This document shows, piece by piece, positions 45,700 through 58,700 of a stretch of DNA of 64,000 nucleotides. Both the position numbers and the translations under genes were made by a program. The DNA comes from Chrysemys picta bellii. Taxonomy: Eukaryota > Chordata > Testudines > Emydidae. How positions within the stretch are numbered: position 1 is the stretch's first letter; each line of letters starts with the position of its first letter. The notes beneath the pieces were generated by a model. That model was given only the letters and a program-made list of their open reading frames with translations, was not told where the DNA came from and made no database searches. The stretch is from NCBI RefSeq assembly GCF_011386835.1, contig NC_088792.1, positions 40,848,882 to 40,912,881 on the forward strand. Reading direction: 5' to 3'.

Positions 45700-46600
45700 T
45701 ATAGCTTGAAAAAAAATCTATCATCTGCAATTTGGAATCTGTCCTGATGAAGCAGTGTTAGAATTAAAGAGAAGATAAAAAAAAAAAAAAAAAAAAAACA
45801 GATCACAAATTGCAAGGCATTCAGCAATTCTGTATTTACAAAGCTCATGCCAATGAACATTCATGTACATTTATAACGAATTAATGGTTTAGATAGTATC
45901 CATATTTTCTTAAGTAGCAACTATTCTAAAGTAAAGTACAATAGGTCACAGTAAACCTGTTTTGCAGGGGGAAAAAAACTACTAGCGGAAGTTATCTGTA
46001 CAAATATTTTCTTAAAAAGTAAAACTTCAAAACTGAACACTTAACAAGGAAAAGTGACCTTCTTAAAGTCCAACAGCCTTTCTACCCCAGAATGTATTTA
46101 AGCTTCCATCATAAATCTAACACGGAAAGGACACTAATTTGGGCATGGAATTTTATTTTCAAGACCGGAGATAAAGATAAGGTCAAAATACACATTTTTT
46201 AGTCTGCCTGAACAGTTTAGTTTACCAAAAGCTAATGAACTACTTAAAAAAATCCAGTGATGCCAATACATCATTTTGATATAAAACACTTACATTCAAA
46301 TAGACTATATTGCATGTGCACTATGGGGACGGGTGAAATGAAGCCTTTCCATTCTCTCAACCAAAAATGACCTACTTTTCTAACTTCTCTTGGTATGATA
46401 AATGGTGTGACAGAAATGGTGAATGCCTTCTTTTTTCTAGAAAAAAGTAATGTTTTCCCCTAATACAGAGACGTTCATTTGCCCCTACATTATTGAAAAG
46501 AGAAAAAGTTACTTTGGAGGAAGACGGGGAGTATACTTTATGCCGATGGCAATTTACATATTTCTTGCTTTATCTAGTACTAATTATGTAAGAAGGGCTC

Positions 46601-47082
46601 TGTCATAGGGTAGCTGGCCCCTGTAGATAGACTAGGCCCAGCTCCCCTGGATCAGGGCAGGTGAGTCCAATCAGCCAGTTAAAGGGGGCTGAGCTACACA
46701 TCAGCCTATAAAGCACTGCCATTGGGCAGGAAGGTGGTGACTGATTAGGACAGGCTGTGCCTCAGGGGAGAGACACACACTGGAGTTGAGCTAACTCTGG
46801 TGGTAGGTCCCCTGTAGCAAGGGACCAGGTGCTCAGAGAGACAGCCCTGAGGCTGCTGTCCTAGACTGGGAACAGAGCTGGTCAGAACTGGGAAGCTGCC
46901 AGAGGCCCGAGAGGGGCACAGCTGAAACCTGAAAGTGAGGACTGACTTAAAAGACTGTTTTTCTGTTCGTTTCCTTGCTTCTATTAAGAAAATAAACCCC
47001 CTTGAAAGAGACTGGGCATGACAACGTACATTTGGGAGTTGGAGAGAAGCCCTGCTTGGTGACAGGCCCATTTTCCATTACA
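46601..47082 (+). mobile_element. LTR-like repeat with promoter and polyadenylation signals
   Basis: Begins TGTCATAGGGTAGCTGG and ends CCATTTTCCATTACA, the TG...CA pattern. Inside are CCTATAAAGC near 46,706 and AAAATAAACCCCC near 46,988, in the order expected for a retroviral-type LTR. Only a 3-bp CTC is shared by the flanks, so the boundaries are approximate. Confidence 0.65.
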
Positions 47083-48719
47083 CTCTTTAAGAAAAAAGTT
47101 CTGATAAAAATTTAAAAAAAAAAAAAAAAGTAGGTGAGATTTAATACTAGCTGTAACAGTGTAAAAATCTTGGGAACGCCTCACAGAAGGAAACCCAGTA
47201 TTTTGAGTAGAAATGTAAAATTTAATCTTAACCAACTTAGTTTTATTTATACATAACAGAAAAGCTTAAGATTCATAAGAACTATTTTAAAATATGGCCT
47301 GATTTTCAGATACTGGTCATTTCTGGTCACTGCATACATTTTGCATGAGCACATTCAAAAGTGTTGGTGAACAAAGCACCACTGATGCTTCTCTTAAAAA
47401 TCAGGTCCATTATTTGTTAAATAATGGATTTTAGTCTGAGAAAAGCAAAATACTGTTGCATGTACCATACGTTAGGTAATATACTGCATCACAACAAACT
47501 GTACTTTAATCATTTTTAGCTAAAATTTAAGTGATTATGTGGAAACACCTATAATGCCATTTCTTAGATATGACTGTTGTACAGTTTAGTATGTCACTGA
47601 AATGCTGAATGAGGATTCCTTACAGCCAATGTATTAACTGCTAAGAAATATTTTTAAACTGCAAACATTACCAGCATTACATTCACTACAGATAGGTGAA
47701 TTGTAATGTACTGAATGGTATCATTATGAACAGCATAAATAGAAGATGGTTGAGATATTCTAACTTGCTGTAGGGCTTTCAACTGATATTTTTTTAAACC
47801 CAAATGGACAACTCAGGTAGCAAAGCACTATACCTGAGCGTGTTTGCCAGACCAAACACTTCATTTCTAAAGTAACATTGTGAGGGTGACAATGGCTATT
47901 ATGGAAAACAATATGAAAATTGATGTAGGAAACGAAGCAGTGGATTTTCTATTTCTATTGTCAAGAATGCTTACTATTAATTTTCTCTCTGGCTGAGAAA
48001 ATTAAGTCTGTCCTGTAGGGATGCTAAAATGTTTCATTCTAGTATGCTATGCTTCAGCACAGGACTACTATCTTCTAACGCACGCAGCTAAACAAGAACC
48101 AGCTCAGATTTGATAAGTGTCTCTGTGGGAAATAGTGTGTAATATTTTCACTATACATTTGCATTGTTAAAATATAGTGCAACGTATCAGTACATTTCAC
48201 ATTCAGTATAGTCACTGTAGTTTTACCACAGTCGTAGTTTATAAAGCTGTAGGGTGCACTGATTTAAATCGAAGTGATTTAAGTCCCTTATTTTAATCAG
48301 CCAGCAGGAATTCAATCTTGTTTTGTATTTGTACTTTTAGTTTTCTTCCCTAAAGAAAGGTTCATTCTTATTGGTTGGTATAACCATTAAAACATGTTTA
48401 ATCAAATATAGTCAACACTAAATTTGGTACTTTTTTGCTAAATCAGGAGGATATACACATTCATTTAAACAATTATATCGCTTAACGTACATTTACTCAG
48501 ATTCTTAATTTGTACATTGTTAGAAAATGATGAATGAAGTATTTATTTACTAGATGTTTTTTGCTCTGGATTTGTGTCAAGCTGTATTTGGAAACTGGAA
48601 TTAAATTACAAATATAAAAAACAGCATTTTAAAGTTGTTTCTTAGTTAAATAAAACTATTTACGTTTATTGGATATAGGATGCAGAATTTTTTTCTTTAA
48701 GCGATTTTAAAAGATTACA

Positions 48720-48923
48720 AGTATGAGGGGGTAGCCATGTTAGTCTGTATCCACAAAAACAACAAGGAGTCCTGTTGCACCTTAAAGACCAACAGGTTTA
48801 TTTGGGCATAAGCTTTCGTCGGTTAAAAAACCCACCACTTCAGTGGTTTTTTTACCCACGAAAGCTTATGCCCAAATAAACCTGTTAGTCTTTAAGGTGC
48901 CACCAGACTCCTTGTTGTTTTTA
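48720..48923. mobile_element. Penelope-like foldback near ARL5B
   Basis: A head GGGGGTAGCCATGTTAGTCT is followed by inverted arms (about 48,758-48,838 and 48,843-48,921) meeting at a CACTTCAGTG loop. AAAAGATTACA occurs on both sides (48,709-48,719; 48,924-48,934), an 11-bp target duplication. No coding part. It lies in the presumptive ARL5B 3' UTR. Confidence 0.85.
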
Positions 48924-49687
48924 AAAAGATTACATTAAATTTAGCACTTAATATGTTGTCAATTTCAAATTTTTAAACTGGTTCATTTTTAAAAAGAAAA
49001 ATGCATTTTAATTAAATAAAAACTCAATTTTTATCCACCCGGCAAAGTTGTGTTTTCAGGTAAAAAAATGACCCAGAACTACTTACCTTACATGGGAATA
49101 AAAAAGGGCATGTTTTCTTTTAAGGCAGAAATTCAGTTACACATATTGGGGGGGGGGGGGGGTGTGAAGGGGGGGAAAAGAGCATATCAACCATAAATAA
49201 CTGTTTCAATGCTGACTATTACAATTCTTAACATACCTAAAACCTGCTTTGGAGATAGCCATAGCCCAATCTTTTGAAATCATTAAAGCTATCCTAGGTT
49301 AACATCAATCTATTCACCTTTTTTCCCCAGTGTTAATGAAGAAATTTATCTATGGTAGTAAATTACAGAAATAGTTTGCATCATTACAAAAATCAAGTGT
49401 GAAAGATTTTCCATGATGAAAGATATCTTACAAGGCAACCACTGAAAAATTAGAATAGCCAGGAGAACTTTGATACTGAAACAGATTCACATGTTCATCC
49501 TGTGGAAGAGCAGTGCATTAAAAAAGTTAAAAATACTTTGTGTTTCAGTTCAGTTGCACTTGATTCAAGTGCTGCTCAGAGGTTTCTGTCATTATAAATT
49601 AAACATGGTCGCTACCGTAGCAACCAGAAGTACCAGGAAAATGTTCATGTTCACAGAATAAACAGATGCAGTCTCTTTTGCAACAAG

Positions 49688-49736
49688 TTATCTCACTCCA
49701 ATATGGGAGGTCATCCATTCCAGACCTTGGCATAAT
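49688..49736 (-). CDS. ARL5B: ARL5B exon 6 (coding part)
   Basis: After TTTTCAG the exon completes the glycine codon, then encodes [15 protein letters not shown] and a TAA stop at 49,690-49,688. The 3' UTR follows. The histidine replaces the arginine I recall at this position in mammalian ARL5B. Confidence 0.95.
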
Positions 49737-52700
49737 CTGAAAATTAATAAGAGAAGTCGCAATGAAGTTTTTAACCATTTGCTCTCATACAAGTCATCCT
49801 ACCAAAAAGCACCATCTTTTGCCATCAATTACAGGTGCACGTGGCCTCGGTAGGATTTCTTTTAAAGGAGCCAAAAGCTCCAATCACATGAAAGAAAGTT
49901 AATCTTCAATTTCCCTTCTAGAGCCAAAACATGTTACTCTCAATACATATCATCTAAGGAGTGAAAGGAAAGATATAAAAATCTTTATGGGTTTCCCACA
50001 TGGCAGTACAGAATACTTCCACAATGCCTCAGGGCAGCGGTTCTCAAATTTCATTGCATTGCGACCCACTTCTGACAACAAAAGTGACTACACGACCCCA
50101 AAAAGAGGGATTGAAGCCTGAGCCCCCGAGTCCTGCTGCCCCGTGTGTGTGTGTGTGTGTGGGGGGGGGGGGTAGGGGGGCAAAGCGAAAGCCCAAGGGC
50201 TTTAGCCCCAGCCAGGGGCCTGTAACATGAGCCCCGCCACCCAGGGCTGATGCCCTTGGGCTTCGGCTTTCACCTGGGGCAGCAGGGCTCGGGCTTTGGC
50301 CCCAGGCCCCAGCAAGTCTAACGCCAACCCTGGTGACGCCATTAAAACGGGGTACGGGGTCTTGATCCACTTTGGGGTCCCGACCAACAGTTTGATAACT
50401 GTTTCCTTAGGGCTAACACAAATATAACATTTCAAATGCTGCTTACATTAGATCTTCATTCAATGCCAGGGTGAGGCTAACACAAAATCATGTCTGGTTG
50501 AAACTCAAAACTGACTGCCAAGAAGCACCAAAGTTGTATATCGATGGATTAAAACAACTGCCAGCGACATTTCTCTTTTGGTTGTGGTATACGGTCAGAC
50601 CCTATATTATCCATTAACACACTGAATTTTGGTAACGCAATAGGGCCAAGGAGAGAGTGATCCCACTTTTTCATTAAAGAAAGCCTTTTTAAGTAATATT
50701 CAAATGATTCAAATTAAATGAACAAATAAAATTATATTTTGCGTACATTAAAGAAAAAGGCACTGGCTTAATTAATGCTTCCCTACAATAAATTTTGAAA
50801 TGAGAATGTGGAATTACATAGAATATCCATATTAAGAACAAAGTTACAGTAAGTACATCACCAATTTAAATATGAAAGGAAATAATTTGACCTGAAAATG
50901 TAGATCTGTTTACACAAAGCCAGATCCTCATGAGTTACCTATCCAAGTTGCCTTTAGCAAAAATAATAATAGCTAGTTGGACAAGTCAGTGGCTTAATTT
51001 TTGGAAATAAATACCCAAAATTAATAGACCAAAAGTGGGTCAGTACCTCCCATTATGAGAGGTCAGGGAAAGTGATGGAGGTACAGGCAGATACTTACTT
51101 CACAGGACAGTCCCAGCTGTATCTGAAAAGTAAACTTCACATTTCATCATTGTGGGGAAGATTTTTTTTTTTTTTAATTTCTGAATGATCTGTTATATCC
51201 ACTGCTTTTGAAACCCTGAGGCAGTATTATCACAGAATATTCTTCTACTATTTTACTGCTGAAACAAAATGAATTCTACAAATGATGAGGCTGTTTGAAA
51301 ATCAAGGCATATGTTTAGGGCACCTAAGAAAACTGAATCTGAAAGAAAAACCAATGGCCAGCTCCTGTCAGACACCAAGAATGTCTGATCTGTGAATTCC
51401 AGGGGTCTGAGGAAAGCTCAGTTTTAAATTTTAGTAACTTTGCTGGCATAACTGAGATAGAAGTTAATAAGTCAATTACATCAACTGCATATAGGTAATG
51501 GGTTTTACACCAGTAACAAAGTAGGTCTTCATGTCATACTGAATGTTGACATACATGTCTCTGAGTATACATCTGAAAAGTCAAAATAAGGTCTGATAGG
51601 ACTGCACATTAAAAAGACGTTCCAGGATGAAGGGATGGAAGTCTACTGGTAGGAATTTCCAGGAGCACTAAAATATTTGTTGGCTCCTACACAAGAGAAA
51701 ATGGGGTTCATAAGTGATCATCACAGTGAGGCTGAAAGCCACACCCTATTTATATTCTTTACCCTCTGGTCAAGTCAGAGTTGCTGCCCTAGTGTATAGA
51801 GTTGAAGCAGTCACCTGGGTATTACAGACACTAAAGCTGGTGGACTCAGCTGTAAGGAAGATCCAGAAGTCAGTCAAGGGGAAGATACACTTAAGGTGTC
51901 ATTATATCTGCAAAGGTGAGAATAGGAAAAATCCTATTTCAGAAGACCTAGACCAGTGCCAATGGCTTTTAAATCACACACAGTTTTCCATTTATTTTAC
52001 ATTATTGAACTTAGACACACATTACTGGACACCTACCCTTCTCCAGTCAAAGCACAGCAGGACTGAATGTGCCATGGGTGATCCTTTATGGAACTAAGGG
52101 TGAGGTATTTAGATATTTCAGCAGCTGTCATACAACCTTTCATGTCCTGCTTATTTGCAAAGATGAGAACTGCAGCCTTCCGTAAATCCTGAAAGCAAGA
52201 CAGAATATTTATAGTACTTATGATGCCAATGTTATGATAAAAATCTAAAGGTTATATAATGTTAAATATATTTTCCCACAGTTACAGTAAAGTCATTCTA
52301 CATTAAAATTATGCAGTAACATTTAATTTGAGAGGCTTATTGCAACAATAAATTATAGTGGAAGACAAACTTAATGATTCATTTAGAAAGCTGTTCTAAC
52401 TAACATTCCTCAGGCATCAAATTAGGGTTTGCTTCACTTCTTGGTCCTTTGGTCTTGCCACACTTCACTGATGACTAATCTAAAGACACAAATGATATAT
52501 TTTCTAAAGCAGCTCAGTACGTTCAGCAAATTAGATTACTATTGGAGGAACATTCTGGAAATCTTTAAGTGAGATAATGACAGAGTCGAAGAGTTAACAT
52601 GCCATCATTCCGTTGAAATTACTTCCAACACTAGGCGCTTTTTTTTTTTTTAAATAATAAATTTAAATGTTAGAAATTTATTAGGACAGGAAAGGAAGAA

Positions 52701-55700
52701 ACTATACTTCATAATTTAACAAATCCACCTCATACCTTAAGAGCTTTGTCACTTTTGCCTAAAGGGCAGTTCTTACTAGTAATGTTTGAATAGTTTAAGT
52801 TAGATGTGAGACATTTAAAAAATTGTCTAAACTTTCCATGTAACTAAGGCAACAAAAATAGGAGCAGCAGATTTTTTTGGAGCACGGCAGGAGAGAGAAA
52901 GACATTTCATAATCAAGAAACCATTAGGTCAAATTTTAAGAGTTCAATACCGATTAATCTGCTAGGATTAGTGGAGATCCATTTCTATATCTGGATGCTT
53001 TAAAGAAACAAAAGCAAAGTTAAGGTCCAGTGCTGCAAATCCATACTCTCACAAGTAGTCCTAATTTATAGACTAGTTTGACTGAAGTCAGTCATCAGGA
53101 CAACTCACATGAATTAAGACTTCTTAGAATCATGGAAATGTAGAGCTGAAAGGCACCCTGATAGGTCATGTAGTCCTTCCCCCCCACCAATGCTGAGGCA
53201 GTATTTGAATAGGTGTTTGCAATATTGGGATCCATTTTGAAATCATGGGGAAGATTTGAATAAAAGGCTTCTTCCCATCTATTTTAGAATTTATTTTTCA
53301 CCCCAACCCCAGAGCAAAAACTATTTTTATTGACCCGAGCCATTTAGAGACAATTTCCTTTCATTTTTAGAAACAGATTATGAATCACTCAGATAACACT
53401 GAGTACTGCTAATAGCAAAACTTCATTTTAGATCAGAAAGGAAGAAGGCATAATCCAAAGATTAACCATTTATAACACTATTTATGATTCTTTACATTAA
53501 TAGGATGCAAGCAATAGTGAAAACTAATCTCAAAACTTGTTTAGAAGCTTTCAAGCTTCTTCAAAATTTCATTTTTAGCTGTAGTTGTAAGACAGAGAAG
53601 GAAAAACAGTACAAGTCAGACAGCATGAAGTTAAACATAGAAATTTTTTTATAATCTGTATAACTTTTATAAAAGAAACTGCTACCTTGTTACAATAGAA
53701 TGACCCTCCTAAGAGTGTTAGAACATGGAGCATGTATTTTTCATGATATCCTGACTGTTCTTGTCTAGACACCGACAATCTAAAATTTTAAAAAGCACAG
53801 TTAATGTACATCAATACCTATGCTAATGAAACAACTTTGTTTTTTAAAAGGTTAAGTCTTCATGTTTATAATTATTTGGGTGCTAACAAAAAAGTAAGCC
53901 TACAATCCAAAAGTATTGGAATGCTGAGTTTTTAAATATACCTCATGAGCCAACATTCTGTAAAGTTCTTCTTTTGTGATAGAAAGTCGTTCTCTGTCAA
54001 TGCTGTCAACAACGAGAATGATGAACTGAAAATAAAAGAAAGTTTTTCTCAGATTACACGTAAACAAGGTTTCACCTATGTATTTTCTGTAGTCTGACCT
54101 TTGCAAGAGAGACTCATTGGTTAGTAAATGTTCTTTATGCATAACAGACTTGGTCTTTTCTAACCAACACATCTGACTTCTGAAAGCATACTCCACACTC
54201 TGTCCCAATCAGATTTTGGAAGGCATTTCAGATGCTTAAATCTTGGGTCGAGTGCGGTAGCTATCTTTAGAAATCTCACATTGGTACCTTCTTTTCATTT
54301 TGTCAAATCTGCAGTGAAAGTGTTCTTAAAATGAACAACATGCTGGGTCATCATACAAGACAGCTATAACATGAAATATATGGCAGAATGCGGGTAAAAC
54401 ACAGAGCAGGGGACATACAATTCTCCCCCACGTTGCTCAGTTACAAATTTAATTAATGCATTACTTTTTTTAACGAGTGTCATCAGCATGGAAGCATATC
54501 CTCTGGAATGGTGGCCAAAGCATCAAGGGGCATATGAATGTTTAGCAGATCTGGCATGTAAATACGTTACAATGCCAACTACAAAAGTGCCATGCAAATG
54601 TCTGTTCTCACTTTCAGGTGACATTGTAAATAAGAAGCATGCAGCATTATATCCTGTAAATGTAAATAAACTTATTTCTCTTCGCGATTGGCTGAACAAG
54701 AAGTAGGACTGAGTGGATTTGTAGGCTCTAAAGTTTTACAGTTTTGTTTTTGAGTGCAGTTATGTAACCAAAAAATAATAAAAAAATAAATCTACATTTG
54801 TAAGTTGCGCTTTCACGATAAAGAGATTGCACTATGGTATTTTACTCGTGGGGGAATTCTGTGTCACTGCGCATGCACAGAATTCATGTCCCCTGCAGAT
54901 TTCTTTGCTTCCCTGCAGAAAAATGACTTCTGATGGAGAAGCAAAGGAAAGCCGCAAGAGTGATCACGTGCCACTCCCTGGCAGGCAGGCAGGTTGGCCT
55001 GGGCACCCAGAGTAGCTAGTAGAAATGTAAATCACCGCTGGGAGGAGGAGGGGAGGATGGACAATAGTGCATGTGAGACTCTCAGTCCCTTTTGCTTGCT
55101 ATTGCTTATGACAGAAAACTCAGGGTGCTTCTACATAGCAAAAAAAATGGCAGCAGTTTCAGAACCCAGGTCAACTGACTTGGACTCACACTACAGGACT
55201 AAAAATAGCAGTATAGACTTTTCTGCTCTGGTTGGAGCCTGGGCTCTCAGACCCTCCCACCTTGCTCAGTCTCAGAGCCTGGGCTCCAGAGCATTTACAA
55301 TGTTATTTAGCTCCACAGCACAAGTCCAAGTCAGCTGACCCGGGCTCTGAAACAGGGATGACAGTATTTACCAGAGCTGACTTTTACCAAGCAAAATCAT
55401 AGTTTTTACCCAGAGAAACTAGCTAGAAAAGCCTTAAACTGGGACTATTTTTAAAACTGTTTCATTAAGATTACATTTAGTTTTAGCTACACATTAAAAC
55501 TGTGGTTATATATGGCTATAGATTCATAGATTAATTTAGGGCTGTACAAAAAAAAGTAAAACTGCAGTGGACATAATACTAATATATGTAATTATAATAC
55601 TGAAGATCAGAATGTCTGTTTGATAAACTACTTATCTGTAGACATGGACCACAATTAAAAAAAAAAAAATCTTCTACACATAATTCTTCAAAATGTGAAT

Positions 55701-58700
55701 GAAAAATGCAACTATCACAATGGCACCTCCTCATTGTGTCCTATTATATCGGACCTTCGCACTGTGATTACCAGCCATCATAATAAGTTAAACTGTCATA
55801 TCTGGTATAAACGACGAACATTTGGGAAAAGGTTCCATTTGAACACAAAAGAAACAATGCCTCATAGTGTCTCCCCTGTGTGAAGCTGTTGGTAGAAGGC
55901 AAGCTGGCTAAGTGACTTCATGCTACCATTTGGGATAGTCTTTAACAGATTCAGGCTCTTTCCCCAAATTCCAACCACTGTAAGTCTTGGAGTGTTGTGC
56001 AATGATTGCAATTTCTTGAAAGGGAAGAGAGCAATCTATACTACTTTGTTAGCAGCACCAGTTGACTGTTGAAGCAAGACAGGCAGCACTCAAAGCTCTG
56101 GGGCTGTCTTTCTGGGTGAAGCAGGATTCCAGTGCTAGCCTGAGGGAAGTGATGTGTAAGAGCTCCTGCTGCAGGGACTAGCATAGAAACAAATTTAGGT
56201 AGCAGGGAGGCAGCCTATTGGAAAGTGGAATGGCTATTCAACAATAAGGTAGTGTATGTTTTTGTTCTTTTCTAAACTATTTTGTCTATTTTTATTAAAG
56301 GTATTAAAAATCAACATGTCTGAAGATCTTTACGACAAATGACAGAAGTTTGCACATGCAAACTGAAATTATGGAGATTTAATACATCCTGCACAGCTCT
56401 ATTAGGTGTCAGCAATTAAAAAAAAAAACCCGAACATGTTGATCTTTGAGGTGTTATAAACCAAAGTGGAAACAATACATTGGTCAGCTGAAGTCACCTC
56501 TGACCTTTCTGTCAATGGCAGCTTTATCGCTATATCATTCCTCCCACCTCAGCTGGGGTTACTTTTGTCCCCTGAATAAATGCAGCAGCAGCTGCTGACC
56601 ATTTCTATACAGTGCTGCCTAGCAAAACTTTTGTTCTCTTTCCACTACTGTCACTGTTTCAAAAAAACATTACTACGCATGAGAACAGAAGCTAAACCAT
56701 TCACTAGTGGTCTCCATCCCTACCTAAGTTTTGCATTCACTTGGAGAAATGTGGTGTGTATTGCTCTTATTTTTCCTCAAACAAGTTAGAAAACAGTTTC
56801 ACTTAAAAACTGTGTTGAGCTAAACAAAACTCTTGTAAAATCAGTGAAATCTAAAATACAAGCTGTACACAGACTGACAGGCCCAACTGCACTGTTTAAT
56901 CCCAGAGGACAAATAATATCATTTGTCTAGAATAGGATGAAAGAGTATTCTAAGTATTACCAGGAAACTGGCTGTGTGCCAAAGGATCCCATTTTTTGCT
57001 TCAGAACCATCAAGTCCAGCATCCCCTCATGTAAAGGTTTATTACAAGGCATTTGAAACACATACATAATGTATCTTTGTTTCTATCATAGTAATCAATT
57101 ACAAAGTGCCTTAGCAGCAGGTGACAAATTTCAGAATAAATAAATCTCCTGATCCTGAAGTATCTATGCTAATACACATATTTAGACATGCAGATCTAAC
57201 TCTCTAGTTAAAATACATTAAGAACTACTCTGTTCACTTGACACACAACTTTTGTTCCACTAAAACACTGGCGCTCAACCTTTCCAGTGGCGCTCAACCT
57301 ACTGTACCCCTTTCAGGAGTCCAATTTGTCTTGCATACCCCCAAGTTTCACCTCACTTAAAAATTACTTTTTTACTTTTATTTCTGATTTTGTAAGCAAG
57401 TATCACCACATGCTATTACTGAAAAATTGCTTACTTTCTCATTTTTACCATATAATTACAAAATAAATCAATTGGAATACAAATATTGTACTTGCATTTC
57501 AGTGTATAGCATATAGAGCAGTATAAACAAGTCATTGTCGGTATGAAATTTTAGTTTGTACTGACTTTGCCAGTGCTTTTTATGTAGCTTGTTATAAAAC
57601 TAGGCAAATACCTAGATGAGTTGAAGACCTCTGTGTACCCACAGGAGTATGCGGACCCCTGGCTGAGAACCACTAAAAGCTTGATTTAATGAAAATACAG
57701 AGCCATGACCTTATAACAGTGGTTCCCAAACTGGTGTTCACGAAATGTTACAGGGGGTTCTCGGGAAAAAAATCCCTAATGGCGGACAGAGCTGTCGCTA
57801 GGGTCTGCAGGCAGCACGGGTCAAGCAGCCTGGAACCCCTGGACTTCCAAGAGCTAAGCAGATCAAAGCAAGCATATCTATCACACTAAGGAGATTTAAA
57901 CTTCAAGACTCCTTATAAGAAATTGAAAGGGAGGTGGATATTTTTTGCTGTTTTTAAAATTAAATAGGCAGCTTGTATTGCTTTTAAAATTATTATAAAG
58001 AACAAGTTTAAGCTTTGTTGTAACATACGTTGCTTCCCTGGACTGCTCAAGACCTGAATGACTGTGTAGGAGGAACTCTTTTGAGTTAGCATGAAGGTAT
58101 TTAAGAAGCCGTTTCACATCTGATACTCCTTGATGAAACATAGGAGCCTTGTCTTATAACATACTTATTCAAAGTGATACAAGCTACAAAAGTGAGATCT
58201 TGGAAGAGTGCTGCCATTTTCATAATATAATAAAAATACTGTAATGATAAATAGTAATGAATAATAAGTAGTGTGTAAGAAGCATGTCATAAAAACAAAT
58301 TTTATATTTCCAAGATCACTTTTATAATTTATACTCAGGTAAAGAAGAAAATCCCGGGGAATATTCATTTTTAGGAGGGGGTTCACAAGACTTGACATTT
58401 TAGTGAAAGGGGTTCACAGGTTGTTAAAATTTGGGAACCACTGCCTTATATCATTTACTGCATTTGAGCCTAAATTCTGTCCTTGCATATGAGTAAATTC
58501 TTCCATATCCCATTAATGTAATCTCCACCCAAGCTATCAGGACTGAAATTTACATTTATTTGCTTTATTTTATAGTTTGGGGGCAACTTCACATACCTCT
58601 GTATTTGAATAATAGGTATTCCATGATGACCGTAATGACTCCTGTCCTCCAATATCCCACATAAGGAAATGGGTATTTTTTACTACTATTTCTTCAACAT

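Larger units (their letters stand above)
45700..49687 (-). other. ARL5B: Probable ARL5B 3' UTR region (end not defined)
   Basis: Follows the ARL5B stop codon on the minus strand and is AT-rich. Several minus-strand AATAAA candidates occur (for example TTTATT on the plus strand at about 46,147, 47,238, 48,543 and 48,659) with nothing to choose between them. The stretch contains an LTR (46,601-47,082), a poly-A run (45,778-45,799), a Penelope foldback (48,720-48,923) and a G-run (49,149-49,162). Confidence 0.45.
54026..58596 (-). other. ARL5B intron 3
   Basis: The largest visible intron. It holds a hAT transposase fragment (54,470-54,841), MITEs at 54,842 and 55,128, and two adjacent hAT-type elements at 57,269-57,675 and 57,717-58,443. 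From 55,356 to 57,268 I see nothing recognisable. Confidence 0.85.
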
